A stretch of 64,000 nucleotides of DNA from Virgisporangium aurantiacum (GCF_016863635.1 NZ_BOPG01000076.1:62001-126000), one strand, 5' to 3'. Shown: positions 39,859-48,735, numbered from the stretch's first letter. Program-made: numbers and translations. Notes: generated by a model not told the origin, from the sequence alone.

Positions 39859-40863
39859 ATGATGGAGCGGTCAGCGGAGTTCGTGCGGCTCACCGAGCCG
39901 TTGCGGCGTGAGTTGCTCGCGCACTGTTATCGGATGCTCGGCTCGGTGGATGAGGCCGAGGACGTGGTGCAGGAGACCTATTTGCGGGCATGGCGTTCCT
40001 ACGACGCGTTCGAGGGTCGATCCTCGCTGCGCACGTGGATCCACCGCATCGCCACCAACGCCTGCCTGTCCGCGCTGGAACAGCGTGGCAGGCGGGTGCT
40101 GCCATCGGGGTTGGGTGGCCCCGCCGACGATCCTGATGCGACGCCGGGGCCGGTCGCACCCGGGGTGGCCTGGTTGGGGCCGGTTCCGGATGCTTTGGTC
40201 TCCCCGGAGACCCTCGATCCGGCCACGACTTTCGTGGGGCGTGACAGTGTGCGGCTGGCGCTCGTCGCCGCCCTGCAATACCTGCCCGCTCGGCAACGAG
40301 CCGTACTCCTGCTCCGGGAGGTGCTGGGCTTCAGCGCGGGTGAGGTCGCGGTCATGCTCGGTGTCTCGACCGCGGCGGTCAAGAGTGCGCTGCAGCGGGC
40401 CCGCGCCCAGCTCGACGCGATCGCTCCCTCTCCCGAGAGCGTTGCCGAGCCGACCGATCCGCACGCCCGCGACCTGCTGAATCTGTACATCGCCGGGTTC
40501 GAGAACGCGGACTTGAGCTCCCTGGAGAAGGCGCTGCGCACCGACGCCGCCATCGAACTGGTGGGCACCCGGGCCTGGTTCTCCGGCAAGGTGACGTGCC
40601 TGCGATACCTCACGCACGTGCTCGGATCCTCCGGCGACTGGCTGATGATCCCCACCGGTGCCAACGGGCAGCCCGCCGCAGCTACGTACTACCGCACCGA
40701 CGACGGAACCCATCAGGCTCTCGGGGTCGCCGTTCTCACCGCCACCCCGGCCGGGGTCTCCCGCATCACCGTCTTTCCTGGCGGCCCGCCGCTCGTGGTG
40801 AGATTCGGCCTTCCCGCCTCTCACCCGAGTCGCAGCCACCCTCGCGACAAACAACGGGAGTGA
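39859..40863 (+). CDS. ECF-type RNA polymerase sigma factor with SnoaL-like C-terminal domain
   Basis: This 334-residue protein has sigma region 2 (LLAHCYRMLGSVDEAEDVVQETYLRAWRSY and RTWIHRIATNACL) and sigma region 4 (LPARQRAVLLLREVLGFSAGEVAVMLGVSTAAVKSALQRAR). A C-terminal ~110-residue NTF2/SnoaL-like domain follows (DLLNLYIAGFENADLSSLEKALRTDAAIEL, then LMIPTGANGQPAAATYYR). This is the SigG/SigJ-type layout in which the extra domain tunes sigma activity without a separate anti-sigma factor. ATG 39859 has GAGG eight bases upstream. The F420-dependent oxidoreductase gene follows after 3 nt, so both form one operon, probably for stress or redox response. Confidence 0.92.
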   Translation: MMERSAEFVRLTEPLRRELLAHCYRMLGSVDEAEDVVQETYLRAWRSYDAFEGRSSLRTWIHRIATNACLSALEQRGRRVLPSGLGGPADDPDATPGPVAPGVAWLGPVPDALVSPETLDPATTFVGRDSVRLALVAALQYLPARQRAVLLLREVLGFSAGEVAVMLGVSTAAVKSALQRARAQLDAIAPSPESVAEPTDPHARDLLNLYIAGFENADLSSLEKALRTDAAIELVGTRAWFSGKVTCLRYLTHVLGSSGDWLMIPTGANGQPAAATYYRTDDGTHQALGVAVLTATPAGVSRITVFPGGPPLVVRFGLPASHPSRSHPRDKQRE

Positions 40864-40866
40864 GCC

Positions 40867-41298
40867 ATGCCTGCTGTGCCATCCGACGAAGAGTTCCGGA
40901 CCTACAACGAGGGCGTCATCAGCGAGTTCCGCGCCAATCACGGCAAGGTCAGCCGGCCGCCGTTCCCGATCCTGCTGCTGACCACGACCGGGGCTCGAAC
41001 GGGACGGCGAGCGACCGTGCCGCTCGGCTTCGGAGTCGACGACGAGGGCCGCGTGTTCGTGGTCGCCTCCAAGGCGGGTGCCCCTGAACATCCGTCCTGG
41101 TTCCACAACCTACGAGCCGACCCAGCGGTGACGGTCGAGCTCGGCGACAGCTCCTACCCGGCCCGGGCCGTCGTCACAGCAGGCGAGGAACGCGACCGGC
41201 TCTACCGCATGGTCTCCGACGGCACCTCCGCCTACGAGCACAACACCAACCGGGCATTCCCGGTCATCGTCCTCGAAGGCGTTCCCGCACCCACCTGA
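40867..41298 (+). CDS. Deazaflavin (F420)-dependent nitroreductase-family oxidoreductase
   Basis: This 143-residue protein has the split-barrel signature of the Ddn family: FPILLLTTTGARTGRRATVPLGF, VFVVASKAGAPEHPSWFHNLRADPAVTVELG and the C-terminal RAFPVIVLEG. Members bind F420H2 and reduce nitro compounds, quinones or similar substrates; actinobacteria have many. The gene starts 3 nt after the ECF sigma gene, so it is part of the sigma factor's operon and may act in redox stress. The cofactor is inferred from family membership. Confidence 0.92.
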   Translation: MPAVPSDEEFRTYNEGVISEFRANHGKVSRPPFPILLLTTTGARTGRRATVPLGFGVDDEGRVFVVASKAGAPEHPSWFHNLRADPAVTVELGDSSYPARAVVTAGEERDRLYRMVSDGTSAYEHNTNRAFPVIVLEGVPAPT

Positions 41299-41423
41299 CA
41301 TCCCCAACTCGTGCGAGCCTTCGACGGGCTCGCGGGTCCAGGTGATTCACGATCGCGATCAAATGCGCGGCCTGCTCTGGTCCATCCCGCGGCGGTATCA
41401 TGCGCGGAGATTGGAGGTGTTCA

Positions 41424-41633
41424 ATGACTAAGCTCATCGCATCTCTCGGCGACCGACTGCTCGGCGCACTCGTGCCGAAGGTGCAGGCATCCGCGGCATG
41501 CCGCTGCGGGTACTGGTGCGGCTCCTGCAACTGTGGAGGCAACCGCAGGTACTCGTACTGGTGCTGCGACTACGGGCAGTACTGCCAGCAGAGCAGCATC
41601 AGCTGCCGGCACAGGGCCTCCTGCGATCCGTAA
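41424..41633 (+). CDS. Cys-rich small secreted-peptide precursor (ten cysteines)
   Basis: This 69-residue peptide splits into a leader (residues 1-25: MTKLIASLGDRLLGAL, then VPKVQASAA) and a core with ten Cys at 26, 28, 32, 35, 37, 47, 48, 54, 61 and 67, rich in Gly, Tyr, Trp and Ser. The leader is only mildly hydrophobic and lacks a Sec-type core, but ends in Ala-x-Ala just before the first Cys. GGAGG lies six bases before the ATG. It converges on an operon for an S26 signal-peptidase-like protease, an ABC exporter and a CxxC thioredoxin-like protein, which could cleave the leader, export the core and set its disulfides. It may be a bacteriocin or signalling miniprotein. I do not recognise the core family. 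Confidence 0.8.
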   Translation: MTKLIASLGDRLLGALVPKVQASAACRCGYWCGSCNCGGNRRYSYWCCDYGQYCQQSSISCRHRASCDP

Positions 41634-41676
41634 ACCACCCGGGCATGGCGGCCCTGGCCAGTTTGGTCGGCGGCCG

Positions 41677-42144
41677 TCATGTCGGAAGTCTTCGCAGTGC
41701 GGTTCCCAGGATGCGGCCGACCGGGACGAATCCGATGTACCGCGAGTCCAGGCTCCGGCCGGGAGCGTCGCCGAGCACCACGACCATCCCCTCGGGCACC
41801 GTCGCGCCGGCCCCGGCGGGCAGTGCCGGCACCACCTCGGGTGGTACGCAATCCCCCGCCGCGGCCACTACACGCTTGATGATCCACGCCCGCCGGTGCA
41901 GGTCGCCGTGCAGCGGGGGCGTCGGCCAGCCACCGGACGAGCCCGGGCGTTCCAGCACCACCAACTCGCCCACCCGGACCCCGCCGCTACGACGGCGTAC
42001 GAGCACCCGGTCTCCGCTGCGGTAGGTGGGTTCCATCGACGAGCCGTTTATCTGCACGGCGATCAGGCTCCGGCGGAGCACCACCAGGACTACCCCGAGC
42101 CCGACCACGACCAGGCCGGCGATCGGGACCACGAACCGGCTCAT
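41677..42144 (-). CDS. S26-family signal-peptidase-like protease
   Basis: This 155-residue protein has one N-terminal membrane segment (PIAGLVVVGLGVVLVVL) and all parts of the signal peptidase I catalytic dyad: NGSSMEPTYRSGD (Ser36), WIIKRVVAAAGD (Lys90) and VVLGDAPGRSLDSRYIGFVPVGRILG (box E). It is small like bacterial S26 proteases dedicated to one substrate. It is the last gene of the operon with the ABC exporter (4-nt overlap) and thioredoxin-like protein, and faces the Cys-rich peptide gene. The likely job is removing the peptide leader at the Ala-Ser-Ala site on the outer face of the membrane. Confidence 0.9.
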   Translation of the reverse strand: MSRFVVPIAGLVVVGLGVVLVVLRRSLIAVQINGSSMEPTYRSGDRVLVRRRSGGVRVGELVVLERPGSSGGWPTPPLHGDLHRRAWIIKRVVAAAGDCVPPEVVPALPAGAGATVPEGMVVVLGDAPGRSLDSRYIGFVPVGRILGTALRRLPT

Positions 42145-44024
42145 CGGACCGGAGTTCCCGAGTCCTGATCAGCCTCGTCGGGATCCGAGTCGGAGTACCC
42201 GGACGCCTGCAGGCCGAAGAGTTCGGCGTACACGCCGCCGGTGGCCATGAGCGTCGGGTGGTCTCCGCTCTCCGCGACCTCACCGTCGCGCAGCACCACG
42301 ATGGAGTCGGCGTCCCGCACGGTGTTGAGCCGGTGGGAGATCAACAGGCTGGTTCGGCCGGCTCGGTGCTCCCGCAGCCGGGTGTGTACCTGATGCTCCG
42401 CCTCGGCGTCCAGCCCCGCGCTCGGCTCGTCGAGAATCAGCAGATCGCAGTCGTCCCGGAGGATCCCGCGCGCGAGCGCCACCCGCTGCCACTGGCCACC
42501 CGAGAGCACCACCCCGGTGCCCGGGTCGTCCCGATCGGCGTTGTCGAGGTAGATCCGGGTGAGCATCGTCTGATAGCCCCGCGGCAGTGCGGCGAGCGTC
42601 TCATGACACCCCGCCCGTCGCGCCACCGCCTCGATCCGGGGTTGGTCGTCCATCGCCTCGACGCTACCGACCCCGATGTTCTCCGACGCGCTGAGGTCGT
42701 ACGTCATGAATTCCTGGAAGACCACACCGAGCCGGCGCCGCAGGTCCGCAATGGACAGTTGGCGGATGTCGTCGCCGTCCCAGGTGATGCTCCCGCGGGT
42801 CGGATCGTAGAACCGGCAGAGAAGCTTGACCAAGGTGCTCTTGCCGGCTCCGTTGCGGCCCACGAGCGCGGTCGCCCGCCCGGCCGGGATGGTGAGGTTG
42901 ACGCCACGGAGAACCCACGGGAGGTCGTCGCCGTACCGGAACCAGACGTCGCGCAGTTCGATGCCGCGGCGCAACGGCGGCGCTGGACGCACGTTCGGGG
43001 GCGACGGCAGATCGGGACCGGCCTCGATCACGTACCGGTAGTGTCCGAACAGCAGCATGGCCTGGTGCGCCTCGCCGAGGTGCGACACCAGCAGGCTCAG
43101 TCCGCCCTGCACCCCGGCGACCGCGGCGACGAACACCGACACGTCGCCGATCGTCAACGCACCCACCCGCGCCGCCTCCACGGCCCAGATCAGACCGCCT
43201 CCCGCGACCAGCGCACCGCACAACCCGAGCGCCGCCTGCACGTACAGCTCGTGGCGGTCCATCCGGCGCTGCTGCTCGTTGATGGTGTGCAGCTCTCGAA
43301 CCATCCGGGTGCCGAACAGGGCCCCGAGGCCGTACAGCCTGACCTCCTGCGCGGCCTGAGCGCTGGTGAGGATGCCGGTGTAGAAGAACTCCCGGCGCGA
43401 CGCGTGGCTGAGCCCCCACAGCGTCGCCGCCCGGCGCCGACTCAGCAGCACCTCGGCGCGCAGCGTCGGCACGGCCGCCACGGCGACGATGAGCGGCATC
43501 CACGGGTTGAGGAGGCCCAGGGCGACCACGAAACCGGCGACTCCGAGCACACCCTGGGCCACGCCCAACGCGCTTGTCACCAGATCGGACGGTCCCGTCG
43601 TCGCAGCCGACCCGGCCAGCTGCAGCCGGTCGTGGAACACCGGGTCCTCGAATCGGCGGAGCCCGTCGAGCCGTCCGACCGCTGCGTAGAGCCGCTGCTT
43701 GACCGTCAACGCGATCGAACGTCGCATGTCGGCCTCGACGAACCTGACGCACTGCGGCGCCATGGCCGCGACGACGCCCGTGCCCGCCAGCAGCACCACC
43801 GTCCCGAGGAGCGGATAGCCGGGGCTCGCCAACCGGTCGAGCACCACCTTCGTCAGCCAGGCGACGGACAGCGGGACCAGCCCGGACACCAGCGTCAGGC
43901 CCACCCGCACGACCAGCGCACCGGGCGCGCTGACCCACGCCAGACCGCCCGCCTCGACCAACGAACGCCACGTCGACGCGGCCCTGTCAATCGGTTCCTG
44001 GTCGGTGCCGACGGTACGTCTCAC
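42141..44024 (-). CDS. ABC exporter (fused permease and ATPase)
   Basis: This 627-residue protein has six membrane segments in the first ~320 residues and an ATPase: ALVGRNGAGKSTLVKLL (Walker A), VVFQEFMTYDLSASENIG (Q loop), VLSGGQWQRVALARGIL (signature), CDLLILDEPSAGLD (Walker B) and LLISHRL (H loop). There is no N-terminal C39 peptidase domain, so leader cleavage needs a separate protease, supplied by the S26 gene that overlaps its 3' end. It overlaps the thioredoxin-like gene by 4 nt (GTGA). It probably forms a homodimer that exports the Cys-rich peptide encoded next to the operon. Confidence 0.93.
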   Translation of the reverse strand: MRRTVGTDQEPIDRAASTWRSLVEAGGLAWVSAPGALVVRVGLTLVSGLVPLSVAWLTKVVLDRLASPGYPLLGTVVLLAGTGVVAAMAPQCVRFVEADMRRSIALTVKQRLYAAVGRLDGLRRFEDPVFHDRLQLAGSAATTGPSDLVTSALGVAQGVLGVAGFVVALGLLNPWMPLIVAVAAVPTLRAEVLLSRRRAATLWGLSHASRREFFYTGILTSAQAAQEVRLYGLGALFGTRMVRELHTINEQQRRMDRHELYVQAALGLCGALVAGGGLIWAVEAARVGALTIGDVSVFVAAVAGVQGGLSLLVSHLGEAHQAMLLFGHYRYVIEAGPDLPSPPNVRPAPPLRRGIELRDVWFRYGDDLPWVLRGVNLTIPAGRATALVGRNGAGKSTLVKLLCRFYDPTRGSITWDGDDIRQLSIADLRRRLGVVFQEFMTYDLSASENIGVGSVEAMDDQPRIEAVARRAGCHETLAALPRGYQTMLTRIYLDNADRDDPGTGVVLSGGQWQRVALARGILRDDCDLLILDEPSAGLDAEAEHQVHTRLREHRAGRTSLLISHRLNTVRDADSIVVLRDGEVAESGDHPTLMATGGVYAELFGLQASGYSDSDPDEADQDSGTPVR

Positions 44025-44569
44025 GCTGTGACGGAATCGGTGAGCCGGGCGAACACGAAGTCGCTCGCCTTGACCCTGTCGCCGTCGAGGATCCCGTACG
44101 CGGGATAGCCGTCGACCGCGAACGCCCGGCTGATCTCGCCCTGCTCGACGTCCCGTACGACCCTGGACACCGGCTCGAGCTGTCGGGTCATCTCCGCTGT
44201 CTCCGCCTCAGAACCCACTACCACGCTGAGCACCGCGTCCCGGCCGCCCGGATGCGCTTGCGCGTGTGCCACGTACGTCGGCATGTTCTCGGCGCACGCC
44301 GCGCACGTGGGGGAGAAAAATCCGACCAGCCGCTGCCCGGTCAGGTCTGCGCGCGACACGGGAACGCCGTCGGTGGTCGTGACGCTGAAGTCGCCGACCG
44401 TCGCGCCGGCCTCCAACATGATCGGGCCGGGAGCTGCGGCCCGATCCACGATGCGCTGGTTCAGAAGCTCCGTGTGCTCCCGCAGCCGGCGGATCACGCC
44501 GAAGGTCAACACCAGGTTCAGCAGACACATCGCGCCGACGACCACGACCGCGATCGACAAAATGACCAT
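44021..44569 (-). CDS. TlpA/thioredoxin-like membrane-anchored oxidoreductase
   Basis: This 182-residue protein has an N-terminal membrane anchor (VILSIAVVVVGAMCLLNLVLTFGV) followed by an extracytoplasmic thioredoxin fold. VGFFSPTCAACAENMPTY supplies the Cys89-x-x-Cys92 active site and DGYPAYGIL the cis-Pro. DFSVTTTDGVPVSRADLTGQ is the usual TlpA lead-in. ATG 44569 has GGGGAG upstream. As the first gene of the operon with the ABC exporter and S26 protease, it probably reduces or shuffles disulfides of the exported ten-Cys peptide. No MauE/DsbD-like partner is present in the window, so its electron source is unclear. Confidence 0.9.
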   Translation of the reverse strand: MVILSIAVVVVGAMCLLNLVLTFGVIRRLREHTELLNQRIVDRAAAPGPIMLEAGATVGDFSVTTTDGVPVSRADLTGQRLVGFFSPTCAACAENMPTYVAHAQAHPGGRDAVLSVVVGSEAETAEMTRQLEPVSRVVRDVEQGEISRAFAVDGYPAYGILDGDRVKASDFVFARLTDSVTA

Positions 44570-44870
44570 CAGAGACTCCCCGGATCGGCTTCGGCGAGGC
44601 GAACCGTTTACCGCCGTGAATACTACGTACGAGCACCGTGGAGCTACAGGCCCCAATGTACGGACCCCGGGCGCGAACCGGTCGGCCGCCAACTGCTCGG
44701 AGTACGCCACCGCGGGACCCTGTATATCGATCGCTGGTGCTCGACGGTGGTGGGTACGGTGGCAGGGCCGGCCGCGGGACTCCGGTGCGACTTCCGGAAC
44801 CCACCTCTGAAGTGATGCTTCGCAGTTCGCGCCCCTACTCCCCGGCCGGCGCCAACGTATGGAGAGGTCC
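44570..44870. other. Intergenic region between the export operon and the vWA gene (about 300 bp)
   Basis: Two divergent promoters must lie here. TAGTAT on the minus strand (44620-44625) is a fair -10 for the thioredoxin-like operon; no good -35 was seen. GGAGAGG at 44861-44867 serves the vWA gene. A short open reading (from 44638) has no convincing features and was not called. Confidence 0.4.
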
Positions 44871-46289
44871 ATGACGGTGCTGTCGGCGCACGACCGGGTG
44901 GCGTGCGAGGACGTGGTGATGTTCGTCAACGCGGCGATCACCTCGACCGGCCAGCGGGAGTTCCACAGCGGCGCCGGCGAGCAGCGGATGTCGCTGGCGT
45001 TCCTCCACGAGTACGTGCTGGGCAACTACCGCGAGCTGTACGCGGCGACGCTTGCCCTCGACCTCAACGACTTCAACGCGGCGCTCATCGCGACCAACCT
45101 GTTGCGCACGGCGCGGCAGGTCGACGCCGACACCCGCCGGCACGAGGGCCGGCTGATCGCCGCCCGGCTGCGCCTCCTGCCACCCCAGCGGGTGTACGGG
45201 CTCTTCCACGACCTGCGCCGGCACGGCGTCAACAATCGGCGCACCCGCGCGATCATCCGGGAGTGGGTCACGGCCCGGCCGGATACCGCGTTCGATGCCG
45301 TGAAGTACCGCCGGTCCCTGGCCGTCACCGCCCGGCACGCGCACCTCGCCCTGCCCGACGAGGTCGGCACCGCGCTGTTCGCCTGGCGCGGCCGAAAGCG
45401 GTACGACACCCCGATCCTCGAGTCGTGGCGGCGCGCCCACTACGACCGGCAGGCCCTCTACGACCTGCCGTACACCGTCGCCGAAGGACTCGCCGCGACT
45501 CACGGCATCGACCGGGCGGCGTTCCTCACCGGGATCGCACCCAACCTCACCGCGCGGGAACGGCTACGCCTGCAGGGCGCCGCCGACCGCGCCGACGTCA
45601 GCGCGGTCACCGTCAACCTGGCGGGCATGCCGCTGACCCGGCTCGCGCTGTACACCCTGTCGCTGCCCCGTTCCGAGCGGGCGCGCCGCCGCGACGAGCT
45701 GACCGCCGCGCTGCGGTCGGCAGCCCGGCGCGCGGCCGGGAGGCAGAGCGGCCGGTGGGGGCACACCGTCGCCGTCCTCGACGACAGCTACTCCGCCTCC
45801 GGGTCGGCGGTGAAGCGCCGCCGGCCGCTCGCGGTCGCGCTCGCCTCGCACTACCTGCTGGAGGCGCTCGCCCCGCGGTACACCGGTATGTGGCTGCACC
45901 ACCGCGGCGATCCCCTGCTCGTACATCCGATCGGCGCGACCGGGCTCGGCGAGCGCCTCCTCGACGGCCTCGACCAGCGCCCCGACCGACTCGTCGTGGT
46001 CTCCGACGGCTGGGACAACGCCCCCGCCGGGCTCGCCGGCGAGGTGCTGCGGGTCTGGTGGGAGCGGCTCGACCCGGCCCGGCGCACCAGCGTCGTGCAC
46101 CTCAACCCGGTCTACGACACGGCCACCTTCGACGTGCGGCGGCTGGCACCCGGGGTGGCGACGGTCGGGGTCCGCGACGCGGAGGACGCGGCCGCGCTGG
46201 TCGAGCTGGCCCGGTTCGGCACCGGCCGGGCGACGTTCGCGGAATTGCGCGCCCACCTCACCGACCGGGTCGAACGGTTCCTGTCATGA
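44871..46289 (+). CDS. TROVE/vWA-like protein
   Basis: This 472-residue protein has a helical-repeat N-terminal half (MFVNAAITSTGQREFHSGAGEQRMSLAFLHEY, then YGLFHDLRRHGVNNRRTRAIIREWV) resembling the TROVE module of Ro-type RNA-binding proteins. A C-terminal von Willebrand A domain follows: VAVLDDSYSASGSAV gives the Asp-x-Ser-x-Ser metal site and VVVSDGWDNAPAG the later Asp. ATG 44871 has GAGAGG upstream. The next gene overlaps by 4 nt (ATGA). Bacterial Ro-like proteins act in RNA quality control; vWA proteins of this kind also appear in predicted conflict systems. Family placement is by eye and the TROVE part is less sure than the vWA part. Confidence 0.7.
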   Translation: MTVLSAHDRVACEDVVMFVNAAITSTGQREFHSGAGEQRMSLAFLHEYVLGNYRELYAATLALDLNDFNAALIATNLLRTARQVDADTRRHEGRLIAARLRLLPPQRVYGLFHDLRRHGVNNRRTRAIIREWVTARPDTAFDAVKYRRSLAVTARHAHLALPDEVGTALFAWRGRKRYDTPILESWRRAHYDRQALYDLPYTVAEGLAATHGIDRAAFLTGIAPNLTARERLRLQGAADRADVSAVTVNLAGMPLTRLALYTLSLPRSERARRRDELTAALRSAARRAAGRQSGRWGHTVAVLDDSYSASGSAVKRRRPLAVALASHYLLEALAPRYTGMWLHHRGDPLLVHPIGATGLGERLLDGLDQRPDRLVVVSDGWDNAPAGLAGEVLRVWWERLDPARRTSVVHLNPVYDTATFDVRRLAPGVATVGVRDAEDAAALVELARFGTGRATFAELRAHLTDRVERFLS

Positions 46290-47431
46290 CCAGCCTTGCG
46301 GGACTCGTCGCCGGGCCGGCGCAGGTGTGGGGCGGCGTCCGGCTCGTGCCGTTGCTGCGGCCCGAGCCGATCGTCGACCTGCGGCTGCATCCGAAGCTGT
46401 TCGCCACCGCAGGCCTGTCGGTGGTGTCGGTGGCGCCGCGGACGGCATACGTCGCGTACGTGCCGCACGCATTCGTGGCGGCCTGGACCGGCGACGGGTC
46501 CCCGGCCGCCGCGTACGGCACCCAGCTGCGCCCCGCCGACGTGGCCGACCCGCCGCTGAGCTGTTGCCCGCTGCAATTCACCCGCCGGATGGCCCGCCGG
46601 GAAGACAAGCAGCGGCTCCGGTTCCTGCCGCTGCACCTGGCGTTCGAGGGCTATCTTGCGATGCAGTTCGGCGGCCCGCCGACGGTGTGGGCGGAGTGGA
46701 ACCAGCGAGCGATCCGGGAAGGGCTCTCCCCGCGCAGCGAGGCCGCGTACGCCGGGACGGACATCCCCGGCCTCGACGATGCGCTGCGCATCTTCGAGAT
46801 CCACCCCGACCAGTGCGGCGTCGCCGTCTACCTGGCCGACGCGCTCGCCGGGATCTTCGTGGTGCCGCATCCCGACGACTACCGGCTGCTGCACCCCACC
46901 CTGTTGCTCGACATGTACGGCGAGCTGATCCACCAGTACGCACTTTTCTACGACGAGGTGCCGGACTTCCGGCCGGCGCTCGACGCCGCCGCCGTGGCCA
47001 CGGTCGCCGACCTGCGCGACCAGGTCACCCAGGCGCACCGGGACTGGCGTTCGTTCCACTCGGTGATGGCCGGTGGCCTGCTCGGCGTGCCGCCCGGCAC
47101 GGTCGAGACGGTGTACCGGATGGGTCGGTTCACCCTGTCCCGGTTCCTGCCCACCTTCCGCGTCGACACCGACAACCACGTCGGAGAGACGATTACCGAC
47201 GAGGACGGGCAGGTGGCCTACCTGAAGACGTTCCGGCTCTCGGCGGCGCAGGTGCGGCGTGGTCACCTCCTGGCGACGCTGGCGGCGAACGACTGGCACC
47301 TCGACGCCACCGCGACCGCGCTGACGACCACCGGGGACGGGCTGATCGGGCGGCTCGACCGGGCCGGCTTCGGCGACCTGCTGCGCGCCGACATCATCGA
47401 CGCGTTCCGCAACCGCTCCCGCCGCCGATAG
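46286..47431 (+). CDS. ARPP-like protein, partner of the vWA protein
   Basis: This 381-residue protein starts with AGPAQVWGGVRLVPLLRPEPIVDLRLH, which resembles the ARPP (ADP-ribosylglycohydrolase/rhodanese-phosphatase-associated) domain family predicted in bacterial conflict systems; this assignment is from memory of the sequence pattern and is tentative. The C-terminal part (LRRGHLLATLAANDWHLDATATALTTTGDGLIGRLDRAGFGDLL region) looks like a Fis-type helix-turn-helix with the typical x-W-x-L-D-A-T-A-x-A-L pattern. It is coupled to the TROVE/vWA gene by an ATGA overlap, so the two act together. Its chemistry is unknown. Confidence 0.6.
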   Translation: MTSLAGLVAGPAQVWGGVRLVPLLRPEPIVDLRLHPKLFATAGLSVVSVAPRTAYVAYVPHAFVAAWTGDGSPAAAYGTQLRPADVADPPLSCCPLQFTRRMARREDKQRLRFLPLHLAFEGYLAMQFGGPPTVWAEWNQRAIREGLSPRSEAAYAGTDIPGLDDALRIFEIHPDQCGVAVYLADALAGIFVVPHPDDYRLLHPTLLLDMYGELIHQYALFYDEVPDFRPALDAAAVATVADLRDQVTQAHRDWRSFHSVMAGGLLGVPPGTVETVYRMGRFTLSRFLPTFRVDTDNHVGETITDEDGQVAYLKTFRLSAAQVRRGHLLATLAANDWHLDATATALTTTGDGLIGRLDRAGFGDLLRADIIDAFRNRSRRR

Positions 47432-47599
47432 CCGCTCCCCGCCGACAGAGCTCGACTGGTCGATCGAGTGCACGCTTCTGCCGCTCCGTTGGTGTGGTGG
47501 TCTACGTGCGGCGTGACGCACGGTCAGATTTGGCTGCCTTCACCGCTGCGGGGTGTTGACCTGTGGTCGGATCAACTCGTGCTGGTGCGGCGATCGCGC

Positions 47600-47800
47600 T
47601 TGCCTCGGCCAGACCTGCTTCCTCAACTCCGGCTTTCGGATCTTCTTGCGGTGGTGCGACGAGCTGAGCCTGCAACCGCTGACCGCGGCCGGGCCGACAT
47701 CGAGCGGTACCTGCGCTGGCTGCCGGCGACCCGCCTCTTTGCAGCCCTCCACGGCACTCGCCTGCGGATCACGTCCGCCGGCCGCCAGTCAGCGGGTCAG
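47600..47800 (+). pseudogene. Degraded tyrosine-recombinase (integrase) N-terminal fragment
   Basis: Two frames together carry the start of an actinobacterial phage-type integrase: RIFLRWCDELSLQPLTAAG in one frame and ADIERYLRWLPATRLF in another, followed by QPSTALACG. This is the SAM-like N-terminal domain (core-binding), broken by at least two frameshifts. The catalytic C-terminal domain with Arg/His/Tyr is absent. The surrounding 47432-47961 has no other gene. It is a relic of a mobile element next to the vWA-ARPP pair. Confidence 0.5.
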
Positions 47801-47961
47801 TAGGGCACCGTATGGAAGTCCAGGTGTGGGGATGTCTGGCCCACAGTCCGGGCTCTGGCCGAGGCGTCGGCGAGGCGTGCTGCGCCGACACAGTGCGCCG
47901 GCTGGGCTGGTCCCCTGTCCGTCGCGGCGACCATGTCCTCGATTGCTGGCCGTCGTCGCCG

Positions 47962-48735
47962 TCACGGTTGTGGGCTGGTGGCTCGCTGCAGGATGCCGTT
48001 GGCCCATGACCCCAGGTGCTGCGACCTCGGGTCGCGGACGTTCAGCAGTCCGTGCCCGAGACCGCGGGCCTGCCGGGCCACGGACTGCACCGCCAACGCG
48101 AGGGCCGAGTCGCGGCGCCACCCATCGAGGTAGTCGACGGCGTCGCACGCCGCGAGCACCTGCGCCGCCGTACCGGTGGCGGGGGTCGAGCCGTGAGCGG
48201 CCAGTGCGTCGTCGAGATCGGCGGTTGCGGCGGCGTCGAGCATGCCGCGCAGTCCCTCGCCCCAGCCACCGCCGCTGTGCCGCAGGTGCACCAGGTTGCC
48301 GTCCAGGCGGGCGATGAGGTCCGTGAGCCGGTCGCCGGGTCGTGGTGGAGGTGTCAGCATGTACGGCGCGCCGGACACCTCGGGGTCGGCCAGGTCGTGG
48401 GTCAGGTTGCCCTTGGTGAAGCAGAAGGCCTCGCCCGTCGCGGCCGACAGGACCGCCACCTCGATGCCGACCCGGAGGGTATAGGCGTCGGGATGGTCGT
48501 CGATGGCCAGGTGCAGCCCGACAGGATCGAGGAGCACGGCCGGATCACCGGCCGCGTCGAGGTCGGCCGCGAATAGGTAGTCCAGCGCGGGGAGCGTGCC
48601 GACCCGGTTGACGCACAGCGCATCCTGCCACCAGTCGGCGACGACACTGTCGACGACCCAGTCGCGCAGGGCGGGCAGGACCCGGGTGGCGAGCGCGTTC
48701 ATGTCGAGCATGAACAGCACCGTCGAGTAGCCCAT
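47962..48735 (-). CDS. Uncharacterised alpha/beta protein
   Basis: This 257-residue protein was not recognised. It starts MGYSTVLFMLDMNALATRVLPALRDW, has an alternating middle part (ALDYLFAADLDAAGDPAVLLDPVGLHLAIDDHPDAYTLRVGIEVAVLS in order), and ends with a helical stretch (DDALAAHGSTPATGTAAQVLAACDAVDYLDGWRR). No signal peptide or metal motif stands out. Coding bias is strong and the ATG at 48735 gives a compact protein. The gene stands alone, facing away from the immunity-like gene at 48991. Confidence 0.65.
   Translation of the reverse strand: MGYSTVLFMLDMNALATRVLPALRDWVVDSVVADWWQDALCVNRVGTLPALDYLFAADLDAAGDPAVLLDPVGLHLAIDDHPDAYTLRVGIEVAVLSAATGEAFCFTKGNLTHDLADPEVSGAPYMLTPPPRPGDRLTDLIARLDGNLVHLRHSGGGWGEGLRGMLDAAATADLDDALAAHGSTPATGTAAQVLAACDAVDYLDGWRRDSALALAVQSVARQARGLGHGLLNVRDPRSQHLGSWANGILQRATSPQP

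Noticed and set aside
44638..44874. Small peptide gene between the thioredoxin-like and vWA genes
   Set aside because: No ribosome site, Arg/Pro/Gly-rich shadow-type composition, and it overlaps the vWA ribosome site and the likely promoter.
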